DNA of 64,000 nt from CAIUGU01 sp963819685 (GCA_963819685.1 CAWFXI010000008.1:201394-265393); one strand, 5' to 3'. Positions 36,625 through 45,541 are shown, numbered from the stretch's first letter. Numbers and translations: made by a program. Notes: generated from the sequence alone by a model not told the origin.

Positions 36625-37922
36625 GTCGGTGGGGGATCGGCTGCTGCCGGAGGCTCGCTGCCCTTCGCCGCGTCCGTGCGCGCAGCGAACAGTTCGAGCG
36701 CAGCGCGGATGAGGTCGGCTTCGCCTTTCTCGGCAGCTTCACGCAAACGCTGGCTGGGCGCATGCATCAGACGATTGGTCAGTGTCGTCGCCAGGAACTC
36801 GACGACTTCCTGCGGATCCCGGCCAGTGGCGAGCAGGCGGCGTGCCTGTTCGAGGGTTTGCGCCTTGACCGAATCGGCGTCTGCGCGGAGCAGCCGGATC
36901 GCCGGCACGGCATCCAGCGTCTTCAGCTGCTGCTCGAACCTGTCCACTTCGGCCGCGATCAGGCGATCGGCATCACGGGCTGCTTCACGCCGCGTCTCGA
37001 GATTTTCGCTGACGACATTCTGCAGATCGTCGATTGTGAACAGATAGACATCTTCCAGCGTGGCAACTCCAGCCTCGATGTCGCGCGGCACGGCGATGTC
37101 GACCATGAACATGGGGCGACGCTTGCGTGCCCGAACAGCGGTGCGGGTGGCTTCCAGCGTAATGATCGGTGTGGGACTGGCAGTCGAGCTGATCAGGATG
37201 TCGGCTTCGTGCAGATGCGCGGGGAGCGCATCGAGCGTGATGGCGAAGCCACTGAACTCATCCGCCAGCGCACGCGCCCGGTCGAGGCTGCGATTGGCGA
37301 CGATCATGCGCTTGAGTCCGTTGGCATGCAGATGTCTTGCGGCCAGCTCGATCGTCTCACCTGCGCCGACCAGTAACGCCGTATGGTTCCTGAGATCAGC
37401 AAAAACCGTACGTGCCAGGCTGACCGCAGCGGCGGCGACGGACACCGAACTTTCGCCAATGCGGGTCTGCGTACGGACACGTTTGGCTACCGAAAACGTG
37501 GCCTGCATCAGTCGATTCAGGAAGGGACCGGTCGTGCCACACTCCTGCGCCACGCGGTAGGCTTCCTTGATCTGGCCGAGGATCTGCGGTTCGCCCAGGA
37601 TCATCGAATCGAGTCCTGACGCCACGGAGAAAACATGGGCGACCGCGCGGGTGTCTTCAATCTGGTACAGGCAGTCCCGGATCTGACTCGCACCGAGGTC
37701 GTGCCATTGCTCCAGCCAGGGGCCGAGGGTCACGCCTTCCCGGTCGGTGTGGCAATAGAGCTCGGTACGGTTGCAGGTGGAGACGATCACCGATTCGCGT
37801 ACGCCCGGCACTTTCCCGAGCTCGCTCAGCGCAAGCTCAAGGTCGTCGCCTGAAAATACGACCTGCTCGCGGACCTCAACAGGTGCCGAGCGATGATTGA
37901 GCCCTAGTACAAGGAATGGCAT
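36621..37922 (-). CDS. hemA: glutamyl-tRNA reductase
   Basis: A 433-residue enzyme that reduces glutamyl-tRNA to glutamate-1-semialdehyde, the first step of C5 heme and cobalamin synthesis. The catalytic nucleophile is Cys50 in VSTCNRTELY, with GLNHRSAPVEVREQ at the N-terminus, the substrate region SGLDSMILGEPQILGQIKEAY, a NADPH-binding domain (ALLVGAGETIELAARHL) and the dimerisation helix. The extended C-terminus is Ala/Pro-rich. It is divergent from the TPR lipoprotein gene across 127 bp. Confidence 0.98.
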   Translation of the reverse strand: MPFLVLGLNHRSAPVEVREQVVFSGDDLELALSELGKVPGVRESVIVSTCNRTELYCHTDREGVTLGPWLEQWHDLGASQIRDCLYQIEDTRAVAHVFSVASGLDSMILGEPQILGQIKEAYRVAQECGTTGPFLNRLMQATFSVAKRVRTQTRIGESSVSVAAAAVSLARTVFADLRNHTALLVGAGETIELAARHLHANGLKRMIVANRSLDRARALADEFSGFAITLDALPAHLHEADILISSTASPTPIITLEATRTAVRARKRRPMFMVDIAVPRDIEAGVATLEDVYLFTIDDLQNVVSENLETRREAARDADRLIAAEVDRFEQQLKTLDAVPAIRLLRADADSVKAQTLEQARRLLATGRDPQEVVEFLATTLTNRLMHAPSQRLREAAEKGEADLIRAALELFAARTDAAKGSEPPAAADPPPT

Positions 37923-38049
37923 GCGGGGGAGGGGGAACCGCCGGTTTCAAACGGCGCGGATTGTCACGGATGGGAGGGGAGCAAAACAAGCTTGGCCTGG
38001 CCCGTTGGCAGTCCCCGGGCAGGGGGTCGTGTTATAAAGTGGGTCATAC

Positions 38050-39777
38050 ATGCTGTCTCTCAATCCGACGATTCACGGACCCAAGGTCCTGTTATTGGCT
38101 GTCTGGGCCTGCCTTGGAGCCGCGGGCTGTGCCGTTACGCCCGGCGATCGTGCCGCAGGCGGCGCGCCCGCCAACGCTTCGCCCACCGTGGCGGCCGCTG
38201 CCGCCGATCCCGATACCCTGCTGCTTGAGGCGGAAACGGCTCTGCAGCGCAAACGTTACCGGGACGCAGCCGAACTTTACACGCGTGCGGCGTCCCTGTC
38301 AGAGGATGAAACGCTGTTTGCCGACGCGGCGAAGGTGGCTTACGACTACAAGCAGATGTCCCTGGTCAGCCAGATTGCCGCCCGGTGGCTGACGGTCAAC
38401 CCCACCAGCGAAGCAGGCACGCGCTTCGCGGCGTTTTCCGCCCTCGATCTGTATCGCATCGATGAGGCAGTCGTGCATTTTGATGCCCTGCTCAATGCAG
38501 CGTACATCAATGTCGCTGCCGGATTCCTCGGGATTGCGCCGCAGCTGAGCAGCAATGGCTCTCCCGCAGCGGCAACGTCTGTCCTCAAAGCCCTGGTCGA
38601 CAAGTATCCCGACGTGGCGGAAGGTCATCACGCGCTTGCCGAAGCGGCCCTGCGCTCCGAGAACGTTCCGCTCGCTCTGCAGAATGCGGAGCGCGCCTAT
38701 CAGTTGTCACCCTTCTGGGCGCCTGCGGGACTGATGCTGGCGCGAGTGCAGATCGTAATGGGCAGGACGGATGAGGGTCTGGCCACTGCCAGGACGGTCG
38801 CCGAGCGGGAGGATTCCCCGTCGAGCCGTCTTGAGTACGCGATGCTGCTGCTGGCAGCAGACCGCGACATGGAAGGGTTGGCTCAGCTTGAAGCTTTTGG
38901 CGCCAGCTCAGCAGAGTCCGCCGCCGTCGTGGACCGGATCCTGGCGCTGCGCGACTTTGAGGCCGGCCGCTTTGATTCGGCGAACAGCCGCTTCAACAAA
39001 CTGGTCCAGCAGGGCGCCTTTGTATCTGAATCGCTCTTCTTTCTGGGCGGCCTCGCGGAACAGCGGGGGAACTGGGAAGAAGCCCGTCGCAATTATTCCC
39101 GCGTCGTCAGCGGGGAGTATGCCGTCACCGCTCAGACTCGCATCGCCCGCATTCTGAGCGATCGCGCGACCCTTGACGCGGCGCTGGGCTGGTTGGCCGA
39201 CTTTGGCGAGCAGAAGCCGCAATACGCCATCGACATGATCGTCGCCCGGGCACGCCTGCTGGAAGAGTTCGATGACGCCAAGGGTGCGCGCGCACTCCTC
39301 GACGCAGGTCTCGACGACTATCCGGATGCGCACGACCTCCTGGTGGCGCGCAGTTACCTGCGTGAGCGCAACGCCGACCTGTCCGGCGCCCTCGCGGATC
39401 TTGAAAAACTGAACGCCATGCGAACCCGGGATCCCATGGTCCAGAACGCGCTCGGGTATCTGCTGGTGGACCGTACCCGCCGCTACAAGGAAGGGCTGGA
39501 ACTCATTCAGCAGTCACATGCGCAGACGCCGGACAGCGGGCCGGTACTCGACAGCCTGGGTTGGGCATTACACCGGGTGGGTCGCGATGCCGAAGCGCTG
39601 CCTTATCTCGAGCAGGCCCGCGAACGGATCTACGATCCTGAAATCGAGCTGCACATCGCCGATGTCTATTGGGCGCTCGGTCGCAAGGACGACGCTCGGA
39701 CGACCTGGCAGCAGGGCAGCGAACGCCATCCCGACAGACCGGAGTTCAGCGATCGTCTGAAACGGAATTCCCGCTGA
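38050..39777 (+). CDS. TPR-repeat lipoprotein
   Basis: A 575-residue protein with a lipoprotein signal peptide (LLLAVWACLGAAGC, lipid-modified Cys at about residue 27), followed by an Ala-rich linker and about twelve TPR-like helical hairpins, clearest in DPDTLLLEAETALQRKRYRD and in the C-terminal NALGYLLVDRTRRYKEGLEL and LDSLGWALHRVGRDAEALPY. It sits between hemA (divergent) and lolB (11 bp), a conserved position in gammaproteobacteria. It is probably an outer-membrane-anchored scaffold in envelope assembly; no enzymatic motif is present. Confidence 0.88.
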   Translation: MLSLNPTIHGPKVLLLAVWACLGAAGCAVTPGDRAAGGAPANASPTVAAAAADPDTLLLEAETALQRKRYRDAAELYTRAASLSEDETLFADAAKVAYDYKQMSLVSQIAARWLTVNPTSEAGTRFAAFSALDLYRIDEAVVHFDALLNAAYINVAAGFLGIAPQLSSNGSPAAATSVLKALVDKYPDVAEGHHALAEAALRSENVPLALQNAERAYQLSPFWAPAGLMLARVQIVMGRTDEGLATARTVAEREDSPSSRLEYAMLLLAADRDMEGLAQLEAFGASSAESAAVVDRILALRDFEAGRFDSANSRFNKLVQQGAFVSESLFFLGGLAEQRGNWEEARRNYSRVVSGEYAVTAQTRIARILSDRATLDAALGWLADFGEQKPQYAIDMIVARARLLEEFDDAKGARALLDAGLDDYPDAHDLLVARSYLRERNADLSGALADLEKLNAMRTRDPMVQNALGYLLVDRTRRYKEGLELIQQSHAQTPDSGPVLDSLGWALHRVGRDAEALPYLEQARERIYDPEIELHIADVYWALGRKDDARTTWQQGSERHPDRPEFSDRLKRNSR

Positions 39778-39788
39778 CTCGCCAGCCG

Positions 39789-40412
39789 ATGCAAGAGACT
39801 GTTCGTGCCGTTTGCATCGAGCGCCACCAGACAGGGTGGTTTTCGCTGGTGAAGGCAGCCGCAGTGGGTCTCGCTCTGCTGCTTTCTGCCTGCGTTGTTC
39901 CTGTACCTCGTCCCGACCATCCCGTTGACCTGGCAACACTCGCTGACTGGCGGGCGAGCGGCCGCATGGCGGTCGCCGCTGCCGGTTCGGGCGGGTCAGG
40001 TTCCTTCAAGTGGCAACAGCAGGGCACGAGAACGACCTTGCAGATGCAGGGCCCGGTGGGCATCGGCGGACTGCAGCTGATGCTCGATGGTGATCGCGTT
40101 GAGCTGACTGCGAGTGATGGCCGGCAGCTTGAATCTGCGGCGGCCTGGGCGGAACTCGAAGGTCGACTCGGAGCTCCGGTGCCCGCGCAGAAGCTCCGTT
40201 ACTGGCTGCTCGGATTACCAGCACCAGGGCCGTTTCAGTGGCTGAGTAAAGAGTCGCCGGCGACGTTGCAGCAGGACGGATGGCAGATCGTCTATGAGCG
40301 GTCCACAGTGCAGTCAGGGACCCAGCTGCCTGCGCGCCTGACTGCGACCAACGGCGCTTCAAGGGTCCGACTCGTGATCGACCATTGGACTCTGGGGCCT
40401 GAGCAACCATGA
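39789..40412 (+). CDS. lolB: outer-membrane lipoprotein insertion protein LolB
   Basis: A 207-residue lipoprotein (signal peptide ending LALLLSAC). Mature features are WRASGRMAVAAAGSGGSGSF, the QMQGPVGIGGLQLMLDGDRV strand pair and YWLLGLPAPG, as in LolB. It receives lipoproteins from periplasmic LolA and inserts them into the outer membrane. The start at ATG 39789 gives the signal peptide; the frame is open further upstream inside the TPR gene. It overlaps ispE by 4 bp. Confidence 0.9.
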   Translation: MQETVRAVCIERHQTGWFSLVKAAAVGLALLLSACVVPVPRPDHPVDLATLADWRASGRMAVAAAGSGGSGSFKWQQQGTRTTLQMQGPVGIGGLQLMLDGDRVELTASDGRQLESAAAWAELEGRLGAPVPAQKLRYWLLGLPAPGPFQWLSKESPATLQQDGWQIVYERSTVQSGTQLPARLTATNGASRVRLVIDHWTLGPEQP

Positions 40413-41290
40413 CCTTAGGCGTGGCGACTCCCTGGCCCTGTCCGGCGAAGCTGAACCTGTGTCTGAACATCGTGGGTCGCCGGGCAGACGGCTATCACCT
40501 GTTGCAGACCGCGTTGCAGTTCATCGATCTTGCGGATGCGATTCAGTTTGACGAGCGACCCTCCGGCGTGATCGATCGCATCGAGGGACCCAGTGAGGTC
40601 CCGCCCGAACAGGATCTGACGGTTCGTGCAGCGCGATTGCTGGCGGCCCACACGGGATCGACTCGAGGCGTGGCGATCTCCTTGCGCAAACGCATCCCGG
40701 TACAAGCGGGACTGGGAGGCGGCAGTTCCAATGCGGCGACGGTGCTGGTCGCACTGAATGAGCTGTGGAAACTTGGGTGTACTGAAGATGAGCTCGCGCA
40801 GCTCGGCCTTGCACTCGGTGCCGATGTGCCGGTTTTCGTGCGCGGACACGCTGCCTGGGCGGAAGGGGTCGGCGAGAAACTCACGCCTGTCGAGTTCCCA
40901 GAAGCGGTTTATCTGGTCATTCGACCGGACGTCGCGGTGAGTACTGCGGAGGTCTTTCAGGCCGCTGAATTGACACGAAATTCCCCCCTCACCACAATAC
41001 GCGCCTTTCTCGCGGGGGGTGGGCACAACGACTGCACATCCGTCGTTCGAACGCGCTATAGACAAGTTGCTGAAGCGCTTGATTGGCTTCAGGTTTTTTC
41101 TGAAGCGCGGCTGACGGGAACCGGCTCGTGCGTCTTCGCCCGGTTTCCGGACAGGCAAGCAGCCGAGCGCGTCAGGGCGCAATTGCCGGGTCGTTGGCAG
41201 GGTTTTGTCGTTCGTGGGATCAATCGTTCGCCCTTGACAGACCGCTTGCGGGAAGAAAAGGCGCAGAGTGCAGCGCGGGGCAAAGCCTGA
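40409..41290 (+). CDS. ispE: 4-diphosphocytidyl-2-C-methyl-D-erythritol kinase
   Basis: A 293-residue GHMP kinase of the MEP isoprenoid pathway. It has the N-terminal CPAKLNLCLNIVGRRADGYH (catalytic Lys and ADGYH), the glycine-rich ATP loop PVQAGLGGGSSNAATVL, a Thr/Asp active-site region in LALGADVPVFVRGHAAWAEG and the C-terminal LTGTGSCVFARF. It phosphorylates CDP-ME. Position between lolB and tRNA-Gln/prs is the canonical gammaproteobacterial order. Confidence 0.97.
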   Translation: MTLGVATPWPCPAKLNLCLNIVGRRADGYHLLQTALQFIDLADAIQFDERPSGVIDRIEGPSEVPPEQDLTVRAARLLAAHTGSTRGVAISLRKRIPVQAGLGGGSSNAATVLVALNELWKLGCTEDELAQLGLALGADVPVFVRGHAAWAEGVGEKLTPVEFPEAVYLVIRPDVAVSTAEVFQAAELTRNSPLTTIRAFLAGGGHNDCTSVVRTRYRQVAEALDWLQVFSEARLTGTGSCVFARFPDRQAAERVRAQLPGRWQGFVVRGINRSPLTDRLREEKAQSAARGKA

Positions 41291-41319
41291 AGCTTCAGGC
41301 GCACTGCAGGAGTCATTGC

Positions 41320-41394
41320 TGGGGCGTCGCCAAGTGGTAAGGCAGCGGGTTTTGATCCCGCCATTCGGAGGTTCGAATCCTTCCGCCCCAGCCA
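41320..41394 (+). tRNA. tRNA-Gln (anticodon TTG)
   Basis: A 75-nt cloverleaf: acceptor TGGGGCG pairs with CGCCCCA, anticodon stem GCGGG/CCCGC with 7-base loop TTTTGAT presenting TTG, T-arm with GGTTCGAATCC, and an encoded 3' CCA. The location between ispE and prs is conserved. Confidence 0.97.
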
Positions 41395-41423
41395 CCTTTG
41401 TTTCTTGAGTCCAGGAGTTCTTG

Positions 41424-42378
41424 ATGGATGGCGCCACCATGGCGGTGTTTTCGGGCAATGCGAATCTGCCGCTTGCCTACGAGATCGCGCGTCACCTGAC
41501 GGTGCCCTTAGGGAGGGCGTCGGTCGGCCGGTTCAGTGACGGCGAGATCACGGTCGAGCTGATGGAGAACGTCCGCGGCCGCGACGTGTTCATCGTGCAG
41601 CCGACCTGCCCGCCGACCAATGAGCACATCATGGAGCTGCTGGTCATGGTGGACGCATGCCGGCGTGCTTCGGCCGCGCGCATCACTGCCGTGGTCCCGT
41701 ATTTCGGCTATGCACGCCAGGACCGCAGGCCCCGCGCGATGCGCGTGCCGATTACGGCCAAGCTCGTCGCCAACATGATTGCGAGTGCGGGCGTGCACCG
41801 GTTGCTGACAGTTGACCTGCACGCCGACCAGATCCAGGGCTTTTTCGACATGCCCGTCGACAACGTGTATGCGTCGCCGGTGCTGCTCGGGGATGTCTGG
41901 AAACAGAAGTACGATGACATCGTGGTGGTGTCGCCGGATGTCGGCGGCGTCGTTCGTGCCCGGGCGCTCGCCAAGCGGCTCGACGATGCCGATCTCGCCA
42001 TCATCGACAAGCGGCGGCCGCGAGCCAACGAATCCGAAGTGATGAACATCATCGGTGAGGTGGCGGGCAAGACCTGTGTATTGATCGACGACCTGGTCGA
42101 TACCGCCGGCACACTGTGTCAGGCAGCGAAGGCGCTGAAGGATGCGGGTGCAAAGCACGTGGTTGCGTACATTACGCACGCGGTGCTGTCAGGCCCTGCG
42201 GTGGACCGGTTGACGGTGTCGCAGCTCGATGAGCTCGTCGTGACCGACACCATCCCGCTTGAGGGATGCCGCGCAGAAATGCCCGAAGATCCGGCAGCTG
42301 TCGGTGGCGGGTCTGCTGGCCGAGACCATGCGCCGCATCCGGGATGAAGAGAGCGTGAGTTCGTTGTACATCGATTGA
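41424..42378 (+). CDS. prs: ribose-phosphate pyrophosphokinase (single-base frameshift near 3' end)
   Basis: ATG 41424 follows an AGGAG site. The enzyme makes PRPP from ribose 5-phosphate and ATP: PPTNEHIMELL, AVVPYFGYARQDRR, LHADQIQGFFDMPVDN and the PRPP loop VLIDDLVDTAGT are all intact. After VVTDTIPL the frame fails. Deleting one T at 42259-42260 gives RDAAQKCPKIRQLSVAGLLA, then ETMRRIRDEESVSSLYID with TGA at 42376-42378, the normal ending. The unrepaired frame runs to 42347 with an aberrant tail. Since PRPP synthase is normally essential, this is probably a sequencing indel. Confidence 0.95.
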
Positions 42379-42456
42379 CGTGAGCCGTGAAGCGTGAGAC
42401 GTGAATGCGTCAGAGATCTCTGGCGTTTCACGGTTCACGGTTCACGATTCACGCTT
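42379..42456. repeat. long inverted repeat of GTGAA/TTCAC units between prs and rplY
   Basis: The left arm (42379-42409) is made of imperfect CGTGAGC/CGTGAAG units and the right arm (42424-42456) of TTCACGG/TTCACGA units complementary to it. The centre is the perfect 12-bp palindrome CAGAGATCTCTG (42411-42422). The transcript could fold into a stem of about 30 imperfect pairs. It begins right at the prs stop codon. Confidence 0.75.
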
Positions 42457-42519
42457 CCTGGCCTTCCGCAACCTGGTCGCGGGACGGATGGCTGTAACGT
42501 TGGGACTGGAGATCATTTC

Positions 42520-43272
42520 ATGAAAACTTCTTTCGAACTCGTCGCCGAGCTTCGGGATACGCAGGGGAAGAGTGCGAGCCGCCGCCTGCGTCATACCGGC
42601 AAAGTTCCGGCGATTCTCTATGGTGGGCATGCGGATGCGAGCCAGCTGGCGCTCGAACATCAGAAATTGCTCGTGCTGCTCGACAACGAGAAATTCTACT
42701 CGTCGATCATCGCGATCAAGCTCGGTGACAAGATGCAGCCGGCAATCCTCAAGGATCTGCAGCGGCATCCGGCCAAGAACGTGGTGCTGCATGTCGACCT
42801 GCAGCGCGTACTGGACAACGAAAAGATCCGCATGACCATTCCGCTGCATTTCAGGGGAGCGGCGGGTGCTCCCGGTGTGAAGACGGAAGGCGGTCTCGTG
42901 TCGCATCTGCGCAGCGACGTGGAAGTGCTGTGCCTGCCGAAAGATCTGCCGGAGTTCCTGGAGCTCGATCTGTCCGACATGCATGTCAACGACATGAAGC
43001 GGCTGTCCGACATCAAGCGTCCTGAGGGCGTGGAACTGGTGGATCTGACTCACGGCCGCGACGTTGCGGTGGTCTCGATTCACCATCCTCGCGCCGAGAA
43101 GGAAGAGGCTCCTGTCGCTGCTGCAGCTGCGGAAGCGGCTCCTGCTGCGGCCGGTGCTGCACCGGCTGCCGGCGAGGCGAAAAAGGACGACAAGGCGGCC
43201 GCAGGTGCGAAACCTGCAGCGGGCGCAAAGGCCGCTGCGGCTCCGGCGAAAAAGGAAGGCGGCAAGAAGTAG
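42520..43272 (+). CDS. rplY: 50S ribosomal protein L25 (CTC/TL5 form)
   Basis: A 250-residue long-form L25. The 5S rRNA-binding domain (1-95: ASRRLRHTGKVPAILYGG, LQRHPAKNVVLHVDLQRV) is followed by the CTC beta domain (about 96-185: GLVSHLRSDVEVLCLPKDLP, LELDLSDMH). A low-complexity Ala/Lys tail (about 195-250) is longer than usual and probably disordered. The start at ATG 42520 gives the usual N-terminus; the in-frame region upstream is repeat DNA. It lies in the prs-rplY-pth-ychF order. Confidence 0.96.
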   Translation: MKTSFELVAELRDTQGKSASRRLRHTGKVPAILYGGHADASQLALEHQKLLVLLDNEKFYSSIIAIKLGDKMQPAILKDLQRHPAKNVVLHVDLQRVLDNEKIRMTIPLHFRGAAGAPGVKTEGGLVSHLRSDVEVLCLPKDLPEFLELDLSDMHVNDMKRLSDIKRPEGVELVDLTHGRDVAVVSIHHPRAEKEEAPVAAAAAEAAPAAAGAAPAAGEAKKDDKAAAGAKPAAGAKAAAAPAKKEGGKK

Positions 43273-43274
43273 GA

Positions 43275-43319
43275 TGCATTGCGTCCGGCCATCCACCAGG
43301 ATGGCCGGAACGCATTGCA
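43275..43319 (+). terminator. strong hairpin after rplY
   Basis: CCGGCCATCC (43285-43294) pairs exactly with GGATGGCCGG (43299-43308) around ACCA, and the stem extends outward through TGCATTGCG/CGCATTGCA with a small bulge. It starts 3 bp after the rplY stop. It lacks a T tract but is stable enough to be a terminator or an mRNA 3' end protector. Confidence 0.6.
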
Positions 43320-43405
43320 CAGGGGAAAGGGGGCAGGGGACAACGGATAGTTCAGAGTCTGAATTCCGGTCCTCACTGTCCCTCGTTCCCTGTCCCCTTA
43401 CTTCC
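43320..43405. repeat. long imperfect inverted repeat (AGGGGACA-type arms) before pth
   Basis: A purine-rich left arm of AGGGGAAAG/GGGGCAGGGGACA units (about 43321-43342) is complementary to a pyrimidine-rich right arm TGTCCCTCG/TTCCCTGTCCCCTT (about 43376-43399). The centre holds a small palindrome TTCAGAGTCTGAA. The design matches the neighbouring GTGAA/TTCAC inverted repeats but with a different unit sequence. Confidence 0.6.
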
Positions 43406-43416
43406 TCACGCTTCCC

Positions 43417-44007
43417 ATGTCTGGCACACCCATCCAGGTCATCGTCGGTCTCGGGAATCCGGGGCCCGGGCATCTGCACGACCGTCACAATGCCGGCTTC
43501 TGGTTTGTCGACCAGCTGGCGCAGGAAGGCGGTGCGAACTTTCGTGCCCATTCGAAGTATCAGGGCGAGATCTGCCGGATCGAACTTGCCGGAAAGGAAG
43601 TGACGCTGCTGAAGCCTCATACGTACATGAACCGCAGCGGACTTTCCATCCGGGCGCTCATGGACTACATGAAGGTTCCCGCCAGCGAAATCCTCGTGAC
43701 TCATGACGAGCTGGATCTTGCACCCGGAGTGGCGCGCTTCAAGTTTGACGGCGGCCACGGTGGGCACAACGGCCTAAGGGACACAGTCCTGCATGTCGGC
43801 CCGGGCTTCTGGCGGCTGCGGATCGGTGTCGGCCATCCTGGCGACCGCTCGGAAGTCATCGACTATGTATTGAGGCGCGCTCCCGCCGCAGAGGAGAGCC
43901 GCATCGTCGCCGCCATCGCCGACGCTGCCGATTACCTCCCCGTCTTCATCACAGAAGGCAGCGAGAAAGCGATGAATCGGCTGCATACCGTGAAAGGTGA
44001 ACCGTGA
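43417..44007 (+). CDS. pth: peptidyl-tRNA hydrolase
   Basis: A 196-residue enzyme with VGLGNPGPGHLHDRHNAGFW (catalytic His24), LLKPHTYMNRSG, VTHDELDLAPG (catalytic Asp) and GGHGGHNGLRD. It frees tRNA from peptides dropped by stalled ribosomes. The last residues (TVKGEP) and the stop codon are encoded by the beginning of a GTGAA-type repeat block, so the C-terminus appears to have been extended or replaced by repeat DNA. Confidence 0.97.
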   Translation: MSGTPIQVIVGLGNPGPGHLHDRHNAGFWFVDQLAQEGGANFRAHSKYQGEICRIELAGKEVTLLKPHTYMNRSGLSIRALMDYMKVPASEILVTHDELDLAPGVARFKFDGGHGGHNGLRDTVLHVGPGFWRLRIGVGHPGDRSEVIDYVLRRAPAAEESRIVAAIADAADYLPVFITEGSEKAMNRLHTVKGEP

Positions 44008-44120
44008 GCGGTAGCCGACAATCGTGAAAGGTGAAATGTCAGAAGTGATGGCAACTGCGTGTGTTGCCTTTCACTGTTCGCTCTTCACCCTTCACGTTTC
44101 ACGTTTCACCTTTCACGGGC
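43988..44120. repeat. GTGAAAG/TTTCACG inverted repeat between pth and ychF
   Basis: The left part (43988-44040) contains CGTGAAAGGTGAACCGTGAG and CGTGAAAGGTGAAATG units; the right part (44068-44120) contains TTTCACTGTTC, TTCACCC, TTCACGT, TTCACGT, TTCACCT and TTCACGG units in the opposite sense. Together they form a large imperfect stem. The left part overlaps the end of pth; the right part ends 12 bp before ychF. Confidence 0.75.
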
Positions 44121-44131
44121 GGTAGCCACTC

Positions 44132-45223
44132 ATGGGAATTCAATGCGGCATCGTCGGCTTGCCGAACGTGGGCAAATCGACGCTGTTCAATGCTCTGACT
44201 CGCGCCCAGATCGCAGCGGAGAACTACCCGTTCTGCACGATCGATCCGAATATCGGCGTGGTGCCCGTGCCGGATCCGCGACTGGAGGTGCTGGCCGGAA
44301 TCGTGAAACCGGAGCGCATCTTGCCGGCGACCGTTGAGTTCGTGGACATCGCCGGTCTGGTAGCAGGCGCATCGAAGGGCGAGGGGCTCGGCAACAAGTT
44401 CCTGGCTCACATCCGCGAAACCGATGCGATTGCTCACGTCGTCCGCTGCTTTGAAAACGACGACGTCATCCATGTGGCAGGCAAGGTTCGCCCGCTGGAT
44501 GACATTGAAGTGATCAATACGGAACTCGCACTCGCCGATCTTGAAACGGTGGAGAAAGCAGCCCAGCGTGCCGACAAGGGCACAAGGGCCGGCGACAAGG
44601 ATGCAATTCGTCTCAGCGAACTGTTGAAGCGGTTGCGTGCTCATCTGGACAGCGGCCATCCTGCACGATCCTTTACCAAGGATCCCGAGGATCTGAAGCT
44701 GTTGCGTGACCTGCATCTGATCACGCTGAAGCCGCTCATGTATGTCGCCAACGTGGCCGAGAACGGCTTTACCGACAATCCGCATCTCGACTCGGTCCGT
44801 GCACTGGCCGAGCGGGAACGTGCTGTCGTCGTTCCCATCTGTGCGTCCATCGAGTCCGAAATTGCGCAGCTTGAAGAAGCCGATCGTGCCGAGTTCCTGA
44901 AGGACATCGGTCTCGACGAGCCCGGACTCAATCGCGTGATTCGCGCGGGGTACACCCTTCTTGGACTACAGACCTATTTCACCGCGGGCGTAAAGGAAGT
45001 GCGGGCCTGGACAATCCGGGCGGGCTACACGGCGCCGCAGGCCGCAAGCGTGATTCATACCGATTTCGAGAAGGGTTTCATTCGCGCCGAAGTGATCGCT
45101 TACGCCGATTTCGTCGCCTGCAAGGGCGAACAGGGCGCCAAGGAGGCCGGCAAGCTGCGCCTCGAAGGCAAGGAATATGTCGTGCATGAAGGCGATGTCA
45201 TGCATTTCCGGTTCAACGTGTAG
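44132..45223 (+). CDS. ychF: ribosome-binding ATPase YchF (OLA1 family)
   Basis: A 363-residue TRAFAC-class NTPase with P-loop GLPNVGKSTLFN, FVDIAGLVAGASKGEGLGN (G3), an altered G4 (NVAEN in place of NKxD, typical of the ATP-preferring YchF group), an inserted coiled-coil (about 125-200) and a C-terminal TGS domain (DFEKGFIRAEVIAYADF). It is conserved downstream of pth and ahead of the tRNA-Met gene. Confidence 0.97.
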   Translation: MGIQCGIVGLPNVGKSTLFNALTRAQIAAENYPFCTIDPNIGVVPVPDPRLEVLAGIVKPERILPATVEFVDIAGLVAGASKGEGLGNKFLAHIRETDAIAHVVRCFENDDVIHVAGKVRPLDDIEVINTELALADLETVEKAAQRADKGTRAGDKDAIRLSELLKRLRAHLDSGHPARSFTKDPEDLKLLRDLHLITLKPLMYVANVAENGFTDNPHLDSVRALAERERAVVVPICASIESEIAQLEEADRAEFLKDIGLDEPGLNRVIRAGYTLLGLQTYFTAGVKEVRAWTIRAGYTAPQAASVIHTDFEKGFIRAEVIAYADFVACKGEQGAKEAGKLRLEGKEYVVHEGDVMHFRFNV

Positions 45224-45293
45224 ATCGAGTTGCGGTCCGAGCGGTTTTCTTGACAGCAGGGGCAGCCGCCCAGACAATTCCGCCCCCCCGAAT

Positions 45294-45370
<77 letters not shown>

Positions 45371-45413
45371 CTTTCTCTTCCTTGGTGCCGGCACTCGCGT
45401 CTCGCATAAGACA

Positions 45414-45439
45414 ATTCCGTGCAGATTCTGTGCAGTGAC
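45414..45439 (+). repeat. 26-bp motif copy 1 near the left island end
   Basis: ATTCCGTGCA-G-ATTCTGTGCAGTGAC, with an internal double GTGCA. A copy with one mismatch lies at 59880-59905, near the right end, in the same orientation, and weaker similarity extends about 45 bp further. It is a candidate integrase arm-type site or a remnant of an earlier insertion at the same tRNA. Confidence 0.6.
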
Positions 45440-45508
45440 TGGCTGCACGCTACGCACCGGGGTGCATCAATACCACCGGTATGCTTTGCTCTCTGAGGAG
45501 GCCCAGCC

Positions 45509-45541
45509 TTGACCTATGCAAGGTAAATCCTTACTGTAAGG
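45509..45541 (+). promoter_or_regulatory. promoter and operator of the MazE/MazF-like pair
   Basis: A -35 TTGACC (45509-45514), 17-bp spacer and -10 TACTGT (45532-45537) precede the antitoxin ATG by about 27 bp. The perfect palindrome CCTTAC-T-GTAAGG (45529-45541) covers the -10 box, and a third half-site CCTTACC follows at about 45547. This fits negative autoregulation by an AbrB-type antitoxin. Confidence 0.65.

Noticed and set aside
41313..41495. Minus-strand frame over tRNA-Gln (RIRTSEWRDQN-like)
   Set aside because: Same type of artefact, an antisense tRNA translation.
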